Part shown: positions 11,303-47,882 of the stretch, piece after piece
Layout: the number at the start of each line of letters is the position of its first letter
Position numbering within the stretch: position 1 is the stretch's first letter
Assembly (NCBI RefSeq): GCF_004027225.2
Contig: NC_044289.2
Span: 4,205,761 to 4,269,760, forward strand
Origin: Strigops habroptila
Taxonomy: Eukaryota > Chordata > Aves > Psittaciformes > Psittacidae
Direction of reading: 5' to 3'
DNA length: 64,000 nucleotides
Translations under genes and position numbers: made by a program
The notes under the pieces: model-generated
Told to the model about the DNA's origin: nothing
The model's input: only the letters and a program-made list of their open reading frames with translations
The model's database searches: none

Positions 11303-14300
11303 AGAGCAATCACTCACTCTTCAAATGCCCTTCTTAAATTTGTGGTTCCCACAGATTACTGTCTGAGGCAATACAAATATTTTATTGGCAAACCTCTGAG
11401 ACGATATGCAGATGGCCAACACATTGCTAAGTCCCTCTCCCATCACTCCCAGAAGAAAAGGGAGGCTTTAGGCACTTCTGCAGTGAAATGAAAAAATATT
11501 ACAATTGCTGCATGGCATATGCACATGTATTTCTATCCAGGAAATCCTTCAGGTGAAATCCTGACCTGAAATAGGGGAGCCCTTAAATGGCTGTAATACT
11601 GTCATAACACAGTTCACATGTGGCATTCATTTAATACATATAAAGGCAGGAAAAGACAAAAATATACTCTCTCTGGTGATCCAGTGCAGGTCCCTTTGAA
11701 TCAGTGGAAATCTTCTATTGACTTTAACATACCTTAATAGCCACCTTCATTGCTCTCTCTCTACCACCATACCAGGTGGATTTAGCTAAGAACAGTGTTC
11801 TAGAGGTACCCATGCTATTTTTGGCAGTTTCCTCAACTGAAATGTCATTTGTGATCTCATATGGGCCTCCCTTCACTCTGCACAGCTGCCTCCAGTAGGT
11901 AAACAACAGTATTATACAACTTAAAACAGTAATAGCCATAAATCAACCACCAGAATTATACCGTCTCACTCTACCTTGTGTTCTATAACAAACAAGTGGC
12001 ATTAAAAAAAAAAAAAACCCCAAACAAAACGCAAACAAATTCATTGAAGGCTGATGTTTTTCCACCTCTTGGTGAAAGACAGCAATTCTTTAAGTCTTCT
12101 AGAAAGCAAATGGGAACAGATGTATTTAAAGTAATTCAACAGCCAGGGGTCCCTCACTCTGAAAAGGCCTCAGAAATACCTGGCAGATCCAGACCACTTG
12201 AAGCTAGGAGGTTTTAGTATTTAAAAGACCACTTTGATATCAAGCTGTGATTCAATTCATAATAACTTCTCCATTTGGGAAGCGAATATTGCAATCACTA
12301 CATGAGCATACCAGATGGTTTACTTCCCTATATTCTCTTCAACATGTTCAACATTTCTCCATCACTGCAGCTTTCTTTTAAGTGCAAGGGTTTAGTCAGA
12401 GATGCCAATCCTTATCTACCAAACAGCATCTTGGTGGCAGGTCAGACAATCTCACAGGCAAAAGCCTTCACTGCCAAAATGAGTCAGTTTTGGCAGAGTT
12501 ATAAAAGTGTCTGGTTGTTAATAAAACACACACAGGAATCAAGTTTTGGAGGGGAGGAAAAACGGGACCACCAAACATTTGTTCTGAGTAGAAACCAAGT
12601 TAATAATGCAAAACAGATACCTACAATAAGCACTGGCTCAAAAAAACCCAAAGCCAAACAATCTGGGTGTCAGCCTGATTACTAACATTTAAGGTGCTTC
12701 CAACATTTGCAATATTGCAACTAAGATGCTGTTCAGTTTACTTCTAACATGTTGCTGTTCCATCAGGGAAAAGGAGCACATGTCTACAAATGTGGACCAT
12801 TTAATATTCCCTTACGGAAATGATTTCCCAGTTGATGAAACCAAAACCAGACGGCTACAGAAAAGTAACAAGTTTCCTGAAAACTCTCTCTGGACTCTAT
12901 AGATAGAACAAGAAGCAAAAACTTTGCTTTCTAAATATCCGAAGGAGTTTAATTTCTCTGCTACAAAATTTCAGGGAATTAGACAAGCAGAAAGGATGTC
13001 AGTTCCCATCCAGTTCAAAAGGATGCTGCAGAACCTTAAACCCTTTTTGGTTTCATCCTATTTACTTCTAAAAGCACTTTTCCACTTGACTTGGTTTTTC
13101 TTCTTGCAGTCTTTTGCTTGTTTTTGCTTTCCTAAGTTGACATGCAAACCACAAGCACTCACAAAGGGTTAGTGATTTTTAAAAAAGGAAAACATGCTTA
13201 ATTGTAATTGATGCTTCTGATAGCTGTGCAAAGCTGCCCAAGTGGCAAACAATGCTACTGCAAAAACTACTGAAGCTTTACAGTGTACATTTACTACATT
13301 TATCTTAACAAAACAGATCCAAAGGCTAAAAACCACAATTGACTTCTGAGAAACTTCGTATCGTCTTCAAGAACAAGCTCAGTCATGAAACAGAGACATC
13401 ACTGGAATAATTTACCCATCCTTTGTTCTTGGCTCACAGGGATCCGTATTTCCCAAGGCTATCTGTAGGCCTCCATCAATCTCCATTTCACAGAATCACG
13501 CCAAAAAAACCCCACACAACAGGACCTAGCAAGACTGCAAAGCAGATGAGTTGCTTTTTAAAAATCATGGAGACTAGTGTAATCTGCTTCAGATAAATGG
13601 AGAAAAATGTACAGCCTGTACTCTTATCACTTCTGACTCAACAGAGGAGGGAAAACAGTGGCAAGAGTTGCCATATATAAAAGAATAGTATTTTCACTGG
13701 TAACATTAACAGAAAATTAATCTGAAAGACATTTGAGGAAATACATGATTACTGTTTTTGACCAAATCAGAGACCTGTCTACAGACTAATCATCACTAAT
13801 TTCATTTTACCATGAGGTTCAATCATTTTGCAAGGGCAGAGTGCCCAAGACTCATCACCATCCTGGGACAGCCCAAACACACTAAAGGCAGTGGGCCAGT
13901 GGAAACTATTGAAGGTGTTAAAAACCGAACTGAAATTGGACATAGCATTAAACAAGAACTTTTCCCAGTCTGGTAACCAGGTCTGGTTTAGCACTACTTT
14001 ATTACTAAGGGTTTTTCCCCTGATCTAATTAAAAATCCCTGTTGAAATTAATAGCTAGGAATGGCTAAATTTGAGGAACAGTTATAAACTAGAGTGGATT
14101 TAGGCATTTCCCATTTCTCAGCCAGTGATTGCCAGTATTTAGGGGGCAAGGGGCCAGAAGGGGAGCTGTAAATCTGAGTCAATTCCTACTTTATGAAAAA
14201 GAGCACATTATCTGTCCGCATTTCTCTGACATACAGAACACACTTTCCCCAACTGGACCTCATTTCTGCCGTTAGAAATCTCACTTTTATTTTTGCCTTT

Positions 14301-15500
14301 CAAAATGACCCTCGAACAAGATTAGAGGAAGAGGCTAATGAACTTGAAGGCAGGGTGGGCTGCTCTGACTTACTACATTTGCTCAGCTGGGTTGGAGGCA
14401 TGAGCCTGATGAACGCTGCCTGGTGGAGCAGCCTCCTCACAGAACCTTCCACAGAAAACACATGCAAGGTTACAGTTAAGTGCATCACCCATACACCAGA
14501 ACTGAGTTTCACACATTGAGTACGAAACCTGCATTTCTTCCCACTTCACACTCTCATCCCACCTCGGTATTCACAATATGGTCCAATAACCCATCTGCCC
14601 CTCTCTGGGATTCTGTGTTTCAGCTCCAGAGAGCCTGTGGCTCCCATCTCGCTCTGCCTTTGTGACAGCTACTATGCAAAGTCACAAAAGTGAGAAAAGC
14701 TGTAGACTGTCACCCCAATTTCCAAACCAGACTGTTGACAGGTACTGCGCATAGCATTTCTTCTGCAGTCAGCACTAAACCACAAGCACACTGCAGGCAG
14801 TGGGAGGAACAGAAATTCTGCCAATGGTTTTATTAGGACCTGTGTTTGATCTAGTCCTCTTCAACCAATAAAACAGAAGATGTAGCAGGATATATTCCAA
14901 ATATAAATAATGTATTTTATCAACTCAAACCATGTTTCACACCAATTCCTACACTGTTAACTTGCTGAAACTACTGTATTTTCAGCAGCAAATCAGACTT
15001 TTGCGAGTTTGACCAATGACCATGCTGTGCTAGGCAGTCACTAGACAGTTCTTTTCCTCCTCACAGTGATGCTTTAGCACCCTTGCCTAGAGCCTTTGCA
15101 ATGCAGATGAACTGTTTCAGACCTGGTCAAGCTGCTAGATGGACACTTCCATCATGATTCATAGACAACGACCTTCTTTTATGTTTCTGTTTATCCTCAT
15201 TACAGATTGCTTGCAGAATTCATCTGTTTAATGGGTAGAGAAATCTCTGCATGTGTGTATATATATATATACACACACATACATATGTTTGTTTTTTCTT
15301 GGAAAGATGTGAGGGTTTGTTGTTGCTGTAGCAGCTCTTAGGAAGTCTAGTAAACGTTCAGCTCAGGGGCAGCAGATCCTGAGTTTCAGAAAGTATTTCT
15401 AGTGAGAGATTCTATGCGTAAAACTGTGCCTGGAGAGCCCAATGCAAATTCTGGAGTTTGTGCTCTGCCCCTCTGGCATCTGCTAGAAGGGCAGTAGGTT
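11303..15500. other. Intergenic, no gene seen
   Basis: The open frames here, including one of 136 codons at 12275-12685, show no recognised domain, no splice-consistent neighbours and ordinary composition. A TA/CA microsatellite lies at 15251-15280. I see nothing else of note. Confidence 0.55.
15251..15280. repeat. Mixed TG/TA/CA microsatellite
   Basis: A TG run, then about seven TA units, then a CA run, giving a nearly self-complementary 30-bp tract. Confidence 0.9.
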
Positions 15501-15529
15501 TGTGCACAAGCAATGCAGGAGATTTATGG

Positions 15530-16268
15530 AGACCATCAGGGCCAACTTCTTGACACAAGCAACCAATGAGCCAACTAAGGGAGATGCTGCTGGATCTGTT
15601 ACTCAAAAAGCCCCCAAACTGTTTAGAGATGGAAAGGTGGAGGCAGTTTTTGCTCCAGAGACTGTGAAATGTCAGGTCCTTGACTGCCCATGCAGTAAAG
15701 CAGCCAAACTTTATCTGGAGCTGTACCAACAAAAGCAGATTCAGTAGGTCAAGAGAAAGGATCTTTATCTTGTTTGGTACTTTAACAATACCTGCACCCA
15801 GTTTTCACTCCCCAGTATAATGGCAACATCGACATACCTGAAAGCATCCGAGTACAGAGGACCACCAAGATGATGAGGGAACTGAAGCACAGAGGCTAAA
15901 CCCAGGTTTATTCAACCTGGAGAAAAGTGAAGTGGAATTTATTGTTGCCTTTGACTACCTAATGCAAGCATGTAATGAAGATGGAGCTAGATACTTCTCA
16001 GAGGGATAAAATGAGAAGCAATGAACATAGGCTGCAACATAAGAAACTCCAGTTAAATGTAGAGAAAAAATATTTTCATCTAGAATGTGGTCAAATATTG
16101 GGAGACAAGCCTAAGGAGGTTTGTGACTTCCGTCCCCAGAGACAACCAAAACTCACATGGGCAAGCTGATCTCCAACCTGATATAATTGGCCCTGGTACA
16201 AGGACAGGGATGAACCAGATATTTCCAGGTAGCCGTTCCAACTAAATTATTCTATGAATTCATGATCC
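15530..16268 (+). mobile_element. Old CR1 LINE remnants
   Basis: Near 15538-15600 the translation FLTQATNEPTKGDA followed by a CTGCTGGATCTGTT (LLDLL) stretch matches the CR1 ORF2 connector region. From about 15830 a second part shows late-ORF2 words (TTKMMRELKHRG-like, LFNLEKSEV-like, LNVEKKYFH-like) and ends ATTCTATGAATTCATGATCC at 16249-16268, a decayed octamer tail. The middle cannot be aligned by eye, so this may be one eroded element or two. Confidence 0.65.
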
Positions 16269-17119
16269 AAGTCCAACAGCAGAATTACAACCCTGTATTT
16301 CAGAATAGCAGATATTCAGCTGAGAAACAGGTATAGGGAAGCCAAAGCCCAGGTATGGAAACTAATGAAGGACAACACCCAGTCCCTGTTTCTATTGCAT
16401 TTGCTCTACAATGACATTTTCTGTCATCACTATGCTCTGTGACACAAGGTGACCACCACCTACATTTAGATATGTAGTACAACTGTGTGTAGCTCAGTGT
16501 ATATATGCAAGTTTACAGGATAATCCTCACTACTGATTATGGAATCATTTATAGCAGCTTTGTGGGACCCAAATTAAAATTGGTACTTTTTAGAGGTCAA
16601 TACAAAAAAAAGCAATGAAAAAATGTTGCATCCAGATTAACACCTTGTGTACTAATCCTCCTTTTTCTTCCTCCAGCAGTTCATACTCTACACCATCGGT
16701 TTTAATTGCTCACTGACATCACACCCGGTGCCTGGATGAATGAATCTCGGAGCACTTGAAGCATGCTTTATCATACCAAACCTTTCATCTTCTTACATCT
16801 ATTAACAGAGGAAGCCTCCTGTATATTACTCACTGCTGAACTGTGTCACTAGAGGACTTTCATGACATATTGAGGTGTGTGGTGAGAGGGGGAAGAGTGT
16901 TTTTCCTGTAAGATTCAAGCCCTCAAATATTTAAGTAACCTGAGGAGCAGCTTTTCCCAGCTCACATATATGATGCAGGCTAGCCACAGCACTGGCTTTC
17001 GCCTGGAGGAAACCCCATGTAGATACATTAAATATTTTCAGTAGCTTAAGGATCACACAGATCCATGGCAAAACCCAAAGCATCTCACTATACAAGCCAA
17101 ATCAGGCCACAGTCAGATC

Positions 17120-17125
17120 TTTAAT
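17120..17125 (-). terminator. AHCY: Candidate AHCY polyadenylation signal ATTAAA
   Basis: TTTAAT on the plus strand reads ATTAAA in AHCY orientation, about 850 nt beyond the stop codon. I saw no AATAAA between it and the stop. This would give a 3' UTR somewhat under 0.9 kb. Confidence 0.35.
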
Positions 17126-17973
17126 AAAAGCACTTTTGAGTCAGTGACAAACAAGATACAGCAGACATGACAACTCAAAAGAAAAACAAAAATCAACTTG
17201 GGGGTAGAAGTGTGCTGCTGGTGTCTCCAGAGAATTGAACAAGGTCCCTAACCCTAACCATCCCCTCAGCGGCTTCTCAGCCATTCACAACACACTAGAA
17301 GGCTGCTAAAAAAAAAAAAGTAACTCTTGCCTCACCCCTCTTCAAGTTGGTATGGAAGAAGCATAGGTCATTGTTCTAACCAAAACTGATGGAGTAAATT
17401 AACCCAGAAAAAAAACCCCAAACCCTCCAGTTCTAATCTCCAAGTAGGAGGTTAAGCTGATTTGACAGGGGACCAAACAACCTACACTCCTCCCTACTTC
17501 CTCCAGATTCACAACATGCACTTCAGTTAGGGCACCTTTGTGAAGAGAACCCTGACACTGCCAGCCTCCTAATGTTAAGGATGCACCTAATTTGAGCAGG
17601 GCACATCAGAAAGCATCTCCCTGTAGAAACCATTCCGCATCTTACTGGTTGGCCAGTCTAGAGGTTGTCACATATTTGACAAGACTACACATTTTCATTT
17701 AGCAATCTTCTGTCCTGCTCCCCTTACTGGGATATTAAAAGCCAATAAAAGTTGTATAGGATCCTTTTCACAATAACATTAGCCAAGTAACCAATTCAAT
17801 TCCAAGAGTCAGAGTGATCCTCTTGAACAAATAAGGCCCTGAAGCTCCCTTGGTAAGGGGAGAGGTTCTGCAGCACTGAGAGGATAATGGCAAAGGGCTT
17901 GTTTCAGAAGCCCAGCACACACGAGCTTTGGAAGGTTGTATCCCTGCTTTGGTCTTCGGGTAGTGCCACCTGC

Positions 17974-43377
<25,404 letters not shown>

Positions 43378-43674
43378 GCTGGCGAGCTCCGGCAGCCGGC
43401 GAGGGAGGAGGTAACAGCCGCTCCGTGCGCGCCTTAAGTAGAGGCGGCGCCTCCGCCTGCGCGGGGCGGAGCGAGCCGGGCTGGGCCGCACCTGGGCCTG
43501 GCCGCTGCGAGCGTGAGGGAACCGGGCGGTGCAACCCCATGGGCCCGCCGCGGATCCGCCTTTCCTCGGCGAGGCGGGCCTCGGATCCCCCCTGGAGCCT
43601 GGGCCGTCCTCAAAAGCTGCCCCCCCCGCCCGGTACCACGGTGGGTTCCAGAGGTCCCCTTTGTCCTCGGGGCC

Positions 43675-43722
43675 GGACCGGGACCCGGACCCGGACCCGG
43701 ACCCGGACCCGGACCCAGACCC
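43675..43722. repeat. GGACCC hexamer tandem repeat
   Basis: Eight units: GGACCG, six perfect GGACCC, then AGACCC, inside the AHCY CpG island about 300 bp upstream of the start codon. G and C runs alternate on both strands. Confidence 0.95.
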
Positions 43723-43814
43723 AGGCCAAGGCATGTTCTGGTGCCTGGGGCGGTCCTGCCACCACCACCACGGGTGCTAAGGCGGGCTTTGGAGCTGAAC
43801 AGGACCAGTGCGGG

Positions 43815-43992
43815 CATAGAATCATAGAAGCACAGAATACCAGGTTGGAAGGGATCTCAAGGATCGTGTGGTCCAACCTTTCTAGACAAGCATGACCTAG
43901 ACTAGATGTCCCAGCACCCTGTCCAGCTGAATCTTAACAGTGTCCAGTGCTGGGGAATCCACCACTTCCCTGAGGAGATTATTCCAATGGCC
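43815..43992 (-). mobile_element. CR1 3' fragment
   Basis: The plus strand reads CATAGAATCATAGAAGCACA, then CCAGGTTGGAAGGGATCTCA and TCCACCACTTCCCTGAGGAG, the reverse of a CR1 3' end. It abuts the AHCY CpG island. Confidence 0.9.
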
Positions 43993-44459
43993 CTGGACCC
44001 CACTATGAGGCCTGGCCATGGAGCCACAGTGGGCACTGACCAGGCAGCACCCCCCATGCCTCTCTACTGGGGGGTTCTCTGCATGACCCCATGAAATGGT
44101 CAGTGTAAGCAGTTACTCTGTGGTGTTGGACCCTTTGCTGCGGCAGGGCTGAGGGCAGCGTACAGCTCAGCCAGTGAGGGCCGTGAGGCCGGGCAGCGTG
44201 CTGGTGAGATGCCATGCGGACAAAGCTGAGGCATGTGAGCTGCTCTATTTGCCTGGACCTTGGACTTGGCTGCAGCCTGCTCCTCCTTCCAGCCTGCCGC
44301 CGGTTTGCCAGGTGCAGGGCAGGAATGGCACAGGCAGGCCTGCTGGCCCTTGCCCACTGCCGCAGCCAATGCTTGCTGTGCACGCAGGAGGCAGAGCCCT
44401 GCTTCAGCCTTGCCTGCGGGTCATGAACACATTTGCTATGATTCTAAAATCTGAAATAC

Positions 44460-45037
44460 TATCGTGGTTTCCCCCCAGCCAGCAGCTAAGCCCCATGCAG
44501 CTGCTTGCTGACTCCTCCCACAGTGGAATGGGGGGCAGAATCAGAAGACTAAAAGTGAGAAAACACTTGCGTTGAGATAAAAACAGTTTAATAAGTAAAG
44601 CAAAAGCTGCACACACAAGCAGAGCAAAACGAGGAATTCATTCACCAATTCCGATGGGCAGGCAGGTGTTCAGCCATCTCCAGGAGAGCAGGGCTCCATC
44701 ACGTGTAACAGTGGCTTGGGAAGACAAACACCACCACTCCGAACATCCCCCCTTTGTCCTTCTTCCCCCAGCTTCATATGCTGAGCCTGATGCTATATGG
44801 TGCGGAGTATCCCTTGGGTCAGTCAGGGTCAGTTATGCTGTCTCTGTCCACTCCCAGTTTCTTTGTGCACTCTCAGCCCAATTGCCAGTGGAGTAGTGTG
44901 AGGAGCAGAAAAGGCCTTGACTCTGTGTAAGCACACTAAAACATCTCTGTATGGTCAACACTGCTTCCAGCACAAATCCAAAACACAGCCCCATACCAGC
45001 TACTGTGAAGAAAATTATCCCTGCCAAAACCAGCACA
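44460..45037 (-). mobile_element. Solo ERV LTR (copy 3) upstream of AHCY, perfect target duplication
   Basis: The reverse complement begins TGTGCTGGTTTTGGCAGG and ends GGGGGAAACCACGATA, 578 bp. A perfect 5-bp target duplication AATAC flanks it (44455-44459 and 45038-45042). It is related to the LTRs at 20551 and 27372 but belongs to a distinct subfamily. The last two bases are mutated from the expected CA. It has the same orientation as AHCY and lies 1.1 kb upstream of the AHCY start codon. Confidence 0.9.
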
Positions 45038-46459
45038 AATACATTTTTCATATACTTCAGTCATAAACGGGGGCAAACTTTGAAACCAGCGTGTTATACA
45101 CCTTTTACCTGTGAAAATATTTAAAAGTGAGGATTTCCTCATACTTATGCAGAAATTCTCCCTGATTATCTTGCAAAGTTTGAAATAGTTCTCAGTGCAG
45201 AGTTCGCCTGGAGACTCCAACTCACAGTACTCTCCAGAAATGAGGTCTGATATTTGTTAACCTGAGTGGCAGCTGATCTCAGTTCTACAGAGAACAGTCC
45301 ACAGAGAAAAGCAGAAGTCCTGGTAGGAAATCTGTAGTCCTTCAGCCAGCACACATGCAAGTGGTAATGTTTGTGTTTGGTATTCAGAGTGTTGCAAGCA
45401 CACTGGCAAACCTGACACCGTCCCAAACAGTTCTGTAACTCCCAAAGGAGTAGCATGTCTGCCCCTGGGACGGGCTCATCTAACTCAGTCATGCTTTCAT
45501 TGGTTTACATCACCAACAACCTTCTTGTCACAGCTCAAATCACTGGCCCACAGCAGCAGGACAGGAGTTCGGGCTCTGGCCTTCTTGTCTGAGACACCGA
45601 GGTTGCAGACTGCAGTTTATGCGTGCTCTTGCACACCTGCCTCTGCCAATGGGCAAGCAGGAGACTTCCCAACAGCTCTACATTATACAGCATGACCTAA
45701 GGGCAGCAGAATGCTCCAGACATGCCTTGCATTAGGTGCCAGCCCACAGCTTCTCCAGCAAACTCCATCGCCAGTTTGTCAGTTGGAGTGAGTGCCCTTA
45801 GGCACTAACCCATGGTAACCTATACACACAAAATGTCTTTCCTAACTAATGAGCAAGACCAGAACAAAGACGTCATTTCATATAACTCCCACCAATTTCA
45901 GCTCAAGGCATACTGCCCCGTGAAGGCTGAAAGGACCAGCACCTTCCCACAGCTACATCAAGGAATGGGTGGCAGGAGCTGACAGCAGTTATTAAAGGAG
46001 GATGGATCAGCTTCACCTAGGGTGAAGGTGCTCCAACGCAAATATTCTCAAGGAGTGCTTGAAGACAAGTCACGCTAGCGTCATGGTTTGCCCTGATCCT
46101 CTGATGTAAGAGATTGATACCTCATAGCACTGTATTTTACTACATCTTAATGTATCCGTAGTCAGTGCACTGACTATGCACCCTGGTCTTTTCGTTGTTG
46201 CTGTCAGTGGTAGATTTGGGACACCAGATGGCACAAGATAGGCACAAAATGGAGGGAATAGGGTGTAGTGAAGAAAGAGGAACAGGAAAATGAACAAAAA
46301 AAATATAGAAAACCACCACCCAACAGAGCACATGAAACGACAACAGGCTGTTATTCATGTTATACATCCCGTTATTGTTTCATTTACTGTAGTAGTTCAA
46401 GTGGGGAAGTTCTGGGTTGTAAATTTAAATATCTCACAGTCACTGAAAAGCTGCGAAAT

Positions 46460-46475
46460 GGGGGGGGGGGGGGGG
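46460..46475. repeat. Poly-G tract, 16 bases
   Basis: An uninterrupted run of G, followed by AGAGA. Likely length-variable. Confidence 0.95.
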
Positions 46476-47609
46476 AGAGAACCACTTAAAAAGAAAAGAG
46501 AATATGATATTTCTTCAGAATTATATTTAAAAAAAAAGGATTAGGTTTACTGGCATGGCTGGGAAATGCTGTAGATTTCAAGTCTAGGAGAAAACATCTA
46601 AGTCTAAGCTTCTGTATAATACAGGTAATAACTTCACACAGGTACTCCGTACAAAGCCAGGTAATTGCTTGACTGGGCAATTAATCTATTATATACACTA
46701 TAAGAAGGATTGTGCAATCTGAATTATTGGGGTTTTTTTCAATAAAAAGAATGTCTGTAATTTGTTCACTGACCTTCGAAAATGCCAAATACTCTGACAA
46801 AACAAACCCTGCATGTCTCAAAGTGATACCCACAAACAATGAGGACATTATATTCTGTACCTCAGCTCACCCTTACCCATAAACTGCAGACAATGATTTC
46901 ACTTTCCCACAAACTTATGTACACATTGCAAAAATTTATGCCTGTGAAACACTATGATATTGTGGTGGCAGCGTTCAGGAGCACCCTGAATTAGGAAACT
47001 AGTGTTTTACCCTGCATAGAGGTTTAGTACGGAGTGAAGAAGAATCCCCATAGTAAATGACGCAGATGGACGAGGTGTTGCGTAATGACTGTTCCAGCTA
47101 GGACAAGCCATTCTGTGCAGCAGGGCAGGTACACTGATGATCCAGTTGGATTTTATCACGGTAAATGTCACAAGGTGCCTAATGAAGGTTGTAACAGTGA
47201 TGCCATCACTGGCATCCTCTAAGTGCAGTGCTTTGCTCTGTAGCTTTATGACTTGTGAGGGCCCCAGCCAGCAGCTGAAAGCTGCAGCAGCCTTCTTACA
47301 TGCAGGCTGCATGACTCACACTGCTAATTTAGCTTAGCAGGGGTCCCATGTGGACAAGAGCCCTTCTTCTTTGTGCCTTAAATTGGCTTTTAATATAGTG
47401 CTGTTATGGGCAGCATAGACACAGGTTTATATTACTCACAAACGTGTTACAGCTCTCTCTGCAATTAAACTCTCCCTACCTGCCTCAAGCATAAACTCTG
47501 AGACATGTATTGCCTTGTGGGTTTGCACAAAGTCCTTCACAACGTGATTTCCTGATTGCTATCATCTTGTGCAGCAGCACAGAGTAACACCACTGGGGAT
47601 CTAGCTCTA

Positions 47610-47637
47610 GATTGAGATAGTTAATACTATCTCAATC
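47610..47637. repeat. Perfect hairpin, 12-bp arms, TAAT loop
   Basis: GATTGAGATAGT (47610-47621) and its exact reverse complement ACTATCTCAATC (47626-47637) flank TAAT. Just downstream, TTATGATACCA occurs twice in tandem at 47675-47696. Confidence 0.9.
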
Positions 47638-47772
47638 CACAGCAACATTAATATTACTGTACCAAGCACTGGCGTTATGATACCATTATGATACCATTTG
47701 CCCAGTGATATTAAATTCAACACATTCCAGATTCTGCTGTGAATTTTCCACTTTCTCCTCCTGTCTCCTCAG

Positions 47773-47882
47773 CGGAGACTTCTGCACTTCACCAGGTCCT
47801 GATTCTGTGTTGCTGATACCATCCACTTTCCATCATGGACTGCCCAACAGAGGGCAGAGGGAGCCTTCGTTTTGGCTTCCAG
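47773..47882 (+). CDS. Candidate gene exon with start codon
   Basis: A strong pyrimidine-rich acceptor (CTTTCTCCTCCTGTCTCCTCAG) precedes the exon, so an upstream non-coding exon is implied. Coding starts at 47835 with MDCPTEGRGSLRFGFQ and stops at donor CAG|GTGAGT, phase 0. Confidence 0.5.

Larger units (their letters stand above)
45043..47772. other. Intergenic between AHCY promoter and candidate gene
   Basis: No gene recognised. It contains a 16-base G run at 46460-46475 and a 12-bp-arm hairpin at 47610-47637. A minus-strand frame of 108 codons (45166-45492) has no domain and no splice partners. If the candidate gene at 47773 is real, its first 5'UTR exon and promoter should be in or near this stretch. 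I could not pick them out. Confidence 0.55.

Noticed and set aside
12275-12685. Plus-strand open frame of 136 codons
   Set aside because: No recognised domain, no convincing splice or promoter context, and the composition is ordinary for AT-rich intergenic DNA.
17246-17260. CCCTAACCCTAACC, telomere-like
   Set aside because: Just over two units, which is easily chance. Too short to call an interstitial telomeric repeat.
45166-45492. Minus-strand open frame of 108 codons starting MTELDEPVPGAD
   Set aside because: No family resemblance and no splice-consistent partners. It sits beside a solo LTR, and chance length is likely.
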